In this document: piece by piece, positions 63,701 through 64,000 of the stretch
Layout: the number at the start of each line of letters is the position of its first letter
Numbering within the stretch: the stretch's first letter is position 1
NCBI GenBank assembly: GCA_002421685.1
Contig: DISB01000017.1
Location: 1 to 64,000 of the forward strand
Direction of reading: 5' to 3'
From: Bacteroidetes bacterium UBA6221
Lineage (GTDB): Bacteria; Bacteroidota; Bacteroidia; Chitinophagales; Chitinophagaceae
DNA length: 64,000 bases
The notes under the pieces: generated by a model
The model's database searches: none
What the model saw: only the letters and a program-made list of their open reading frames with translations
Told to the model about the DNA's origin: nothing
Position numbers and translations under genes: made by a program

Positions 63701-64000
63701 ATGATAAATAATATAGTCATGCGTAAGTATTTGAATAAACATATCCTGGTATCTATAGCCATTGCGCTGGCGCCTGTTACAGTATTTGCGGCTGAGGCAG
63801 CAACCGGCAAAGGCAGTAGCTTTAATCCTCTTCTGCTGGGCCTTTTATCGCTTATCATCGTCCTGTTGTTTGTCATAGGCATGATGGGCAGCACGCTGGT
63901 ACAGTTGGGTTACGCCTATCGCGACAAGATGCGTAAAGAACGCGACGGTGCGTCAGGTACGGCTAAGGCATTGTTGTTATTATTGGCAGCAGGCGCCATG
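63701..64000 (+). CDS. ccoP: cbb3 oxidase subunit III CcoP, N-terminal part, cut by the window end
   Basis: 100 codons are visible: an N-terminal membrane helix, a short loop (AATGKGSS), a second helix (LLLGLLSLIIVLLFVIGMMG) and a cytoplasmic stretch. Heme domains would follow outside the window. The start at 63701 is contiguous with the ccoQ stop; Met7 (63719) is an alternative. Confidence 0.8.
   Translation, partial: MINNIVMRKYLNKHILVSIAIALAPVTVFAAEAATGKGSSFNPLLLGLLSLIIVLLFVIGMMGSTLVQLGYAYRDKMRKERDGASGTAKALLLLLAAGAM

Overview
The window looks like a chromosome segment of a Bacteroidetes bacterium, probably of the Chitinophagales. Four things point there: many secreted proteins with a type IX secretion (T9SS) C-terminal sorting domain; a type II-C CRISPR system with a 47-bp repeat and a 1,423-residue Cas9; a TTG/TAnnTTTG-type promoter; and a fused ccoNO cbb3 oxidase gene. 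No species can be named from sequence alone.

Layout. 1-6566: CRISPR array (10 full repeats plus one cut by the window edge), a bidirectional terminator, cas2-cas1-cas9 on the minus strand, and a divergent tracrRNA whose promoter overlaps the cas9 start. 6567-12700: accessory DNA bounded by two 275-bp direct repeats, one carrying a truncated gene copy. It holds a NucS-like nuclease gene, a 332-residue unknown partner and several small unknown genes. 12700-16130: a minus-strand mobile module with a MazF/PemK-like toxin, a tyrosine recombinase, a Cys-rich protein, a possible structured RNA and a RelB/RelE-type pair. 16234-25409: a duplicated cluster of two S8 proteases and three ~305-residue T9SS cargo proteins. 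25600-34531: small regulators, then a plus-strand integrative element with a VirD4-like ATPase, a replication-relaxation-like protein and a large serine recombinase whose 3' end lies inside a tRNA-Lys gene. 34833-64000: ordinary host genes, namely an M36 protease, proton-translocating transhydrogenase, T9SS cargo, a rhodanese/Crp-Fnr cluster, and the start of the cbb3 oxidase operon.

The most unusual signal is in 10635-15830. Five minus-strand genes are each broken by in-frame TGA codons, 11 in all. Reading through them gives five complete proteins with no other stop and no frameshift. Where the family consensus is known to me, the TGA sits on a conserved glycine: the TGLR motif and the Q-G motif of the recombinase, a Gly in the MazF-like core, the G-x-R-x-x-Y tail of the RelE-like toxin. 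This is the pattern expected if UGA is read as glycine, a code so far known from Absconditabacteria/Gracilibacteria, inside a genome whose other genes treat TGA as stop. The antitoxin gene next to the RelE-like toxin has no TGA. I found no tRNA-Gly(UCA) in the window, so local decay by repeated GGA-to-TGA change is the main rival explanation.

How the genes work together: Cas9, Cas1, Cas2, tracrRNA and array form a complete adaptive immunity locus. The hemerythrin-like protein, CcoI, CcoS, CcoNO, CcoQ and CcoP make and mature a high-affinity oxidase, probably under Crp/Fnr control, since palindromes of that type lie upstream. The three transhydrogenase genes form one operon.
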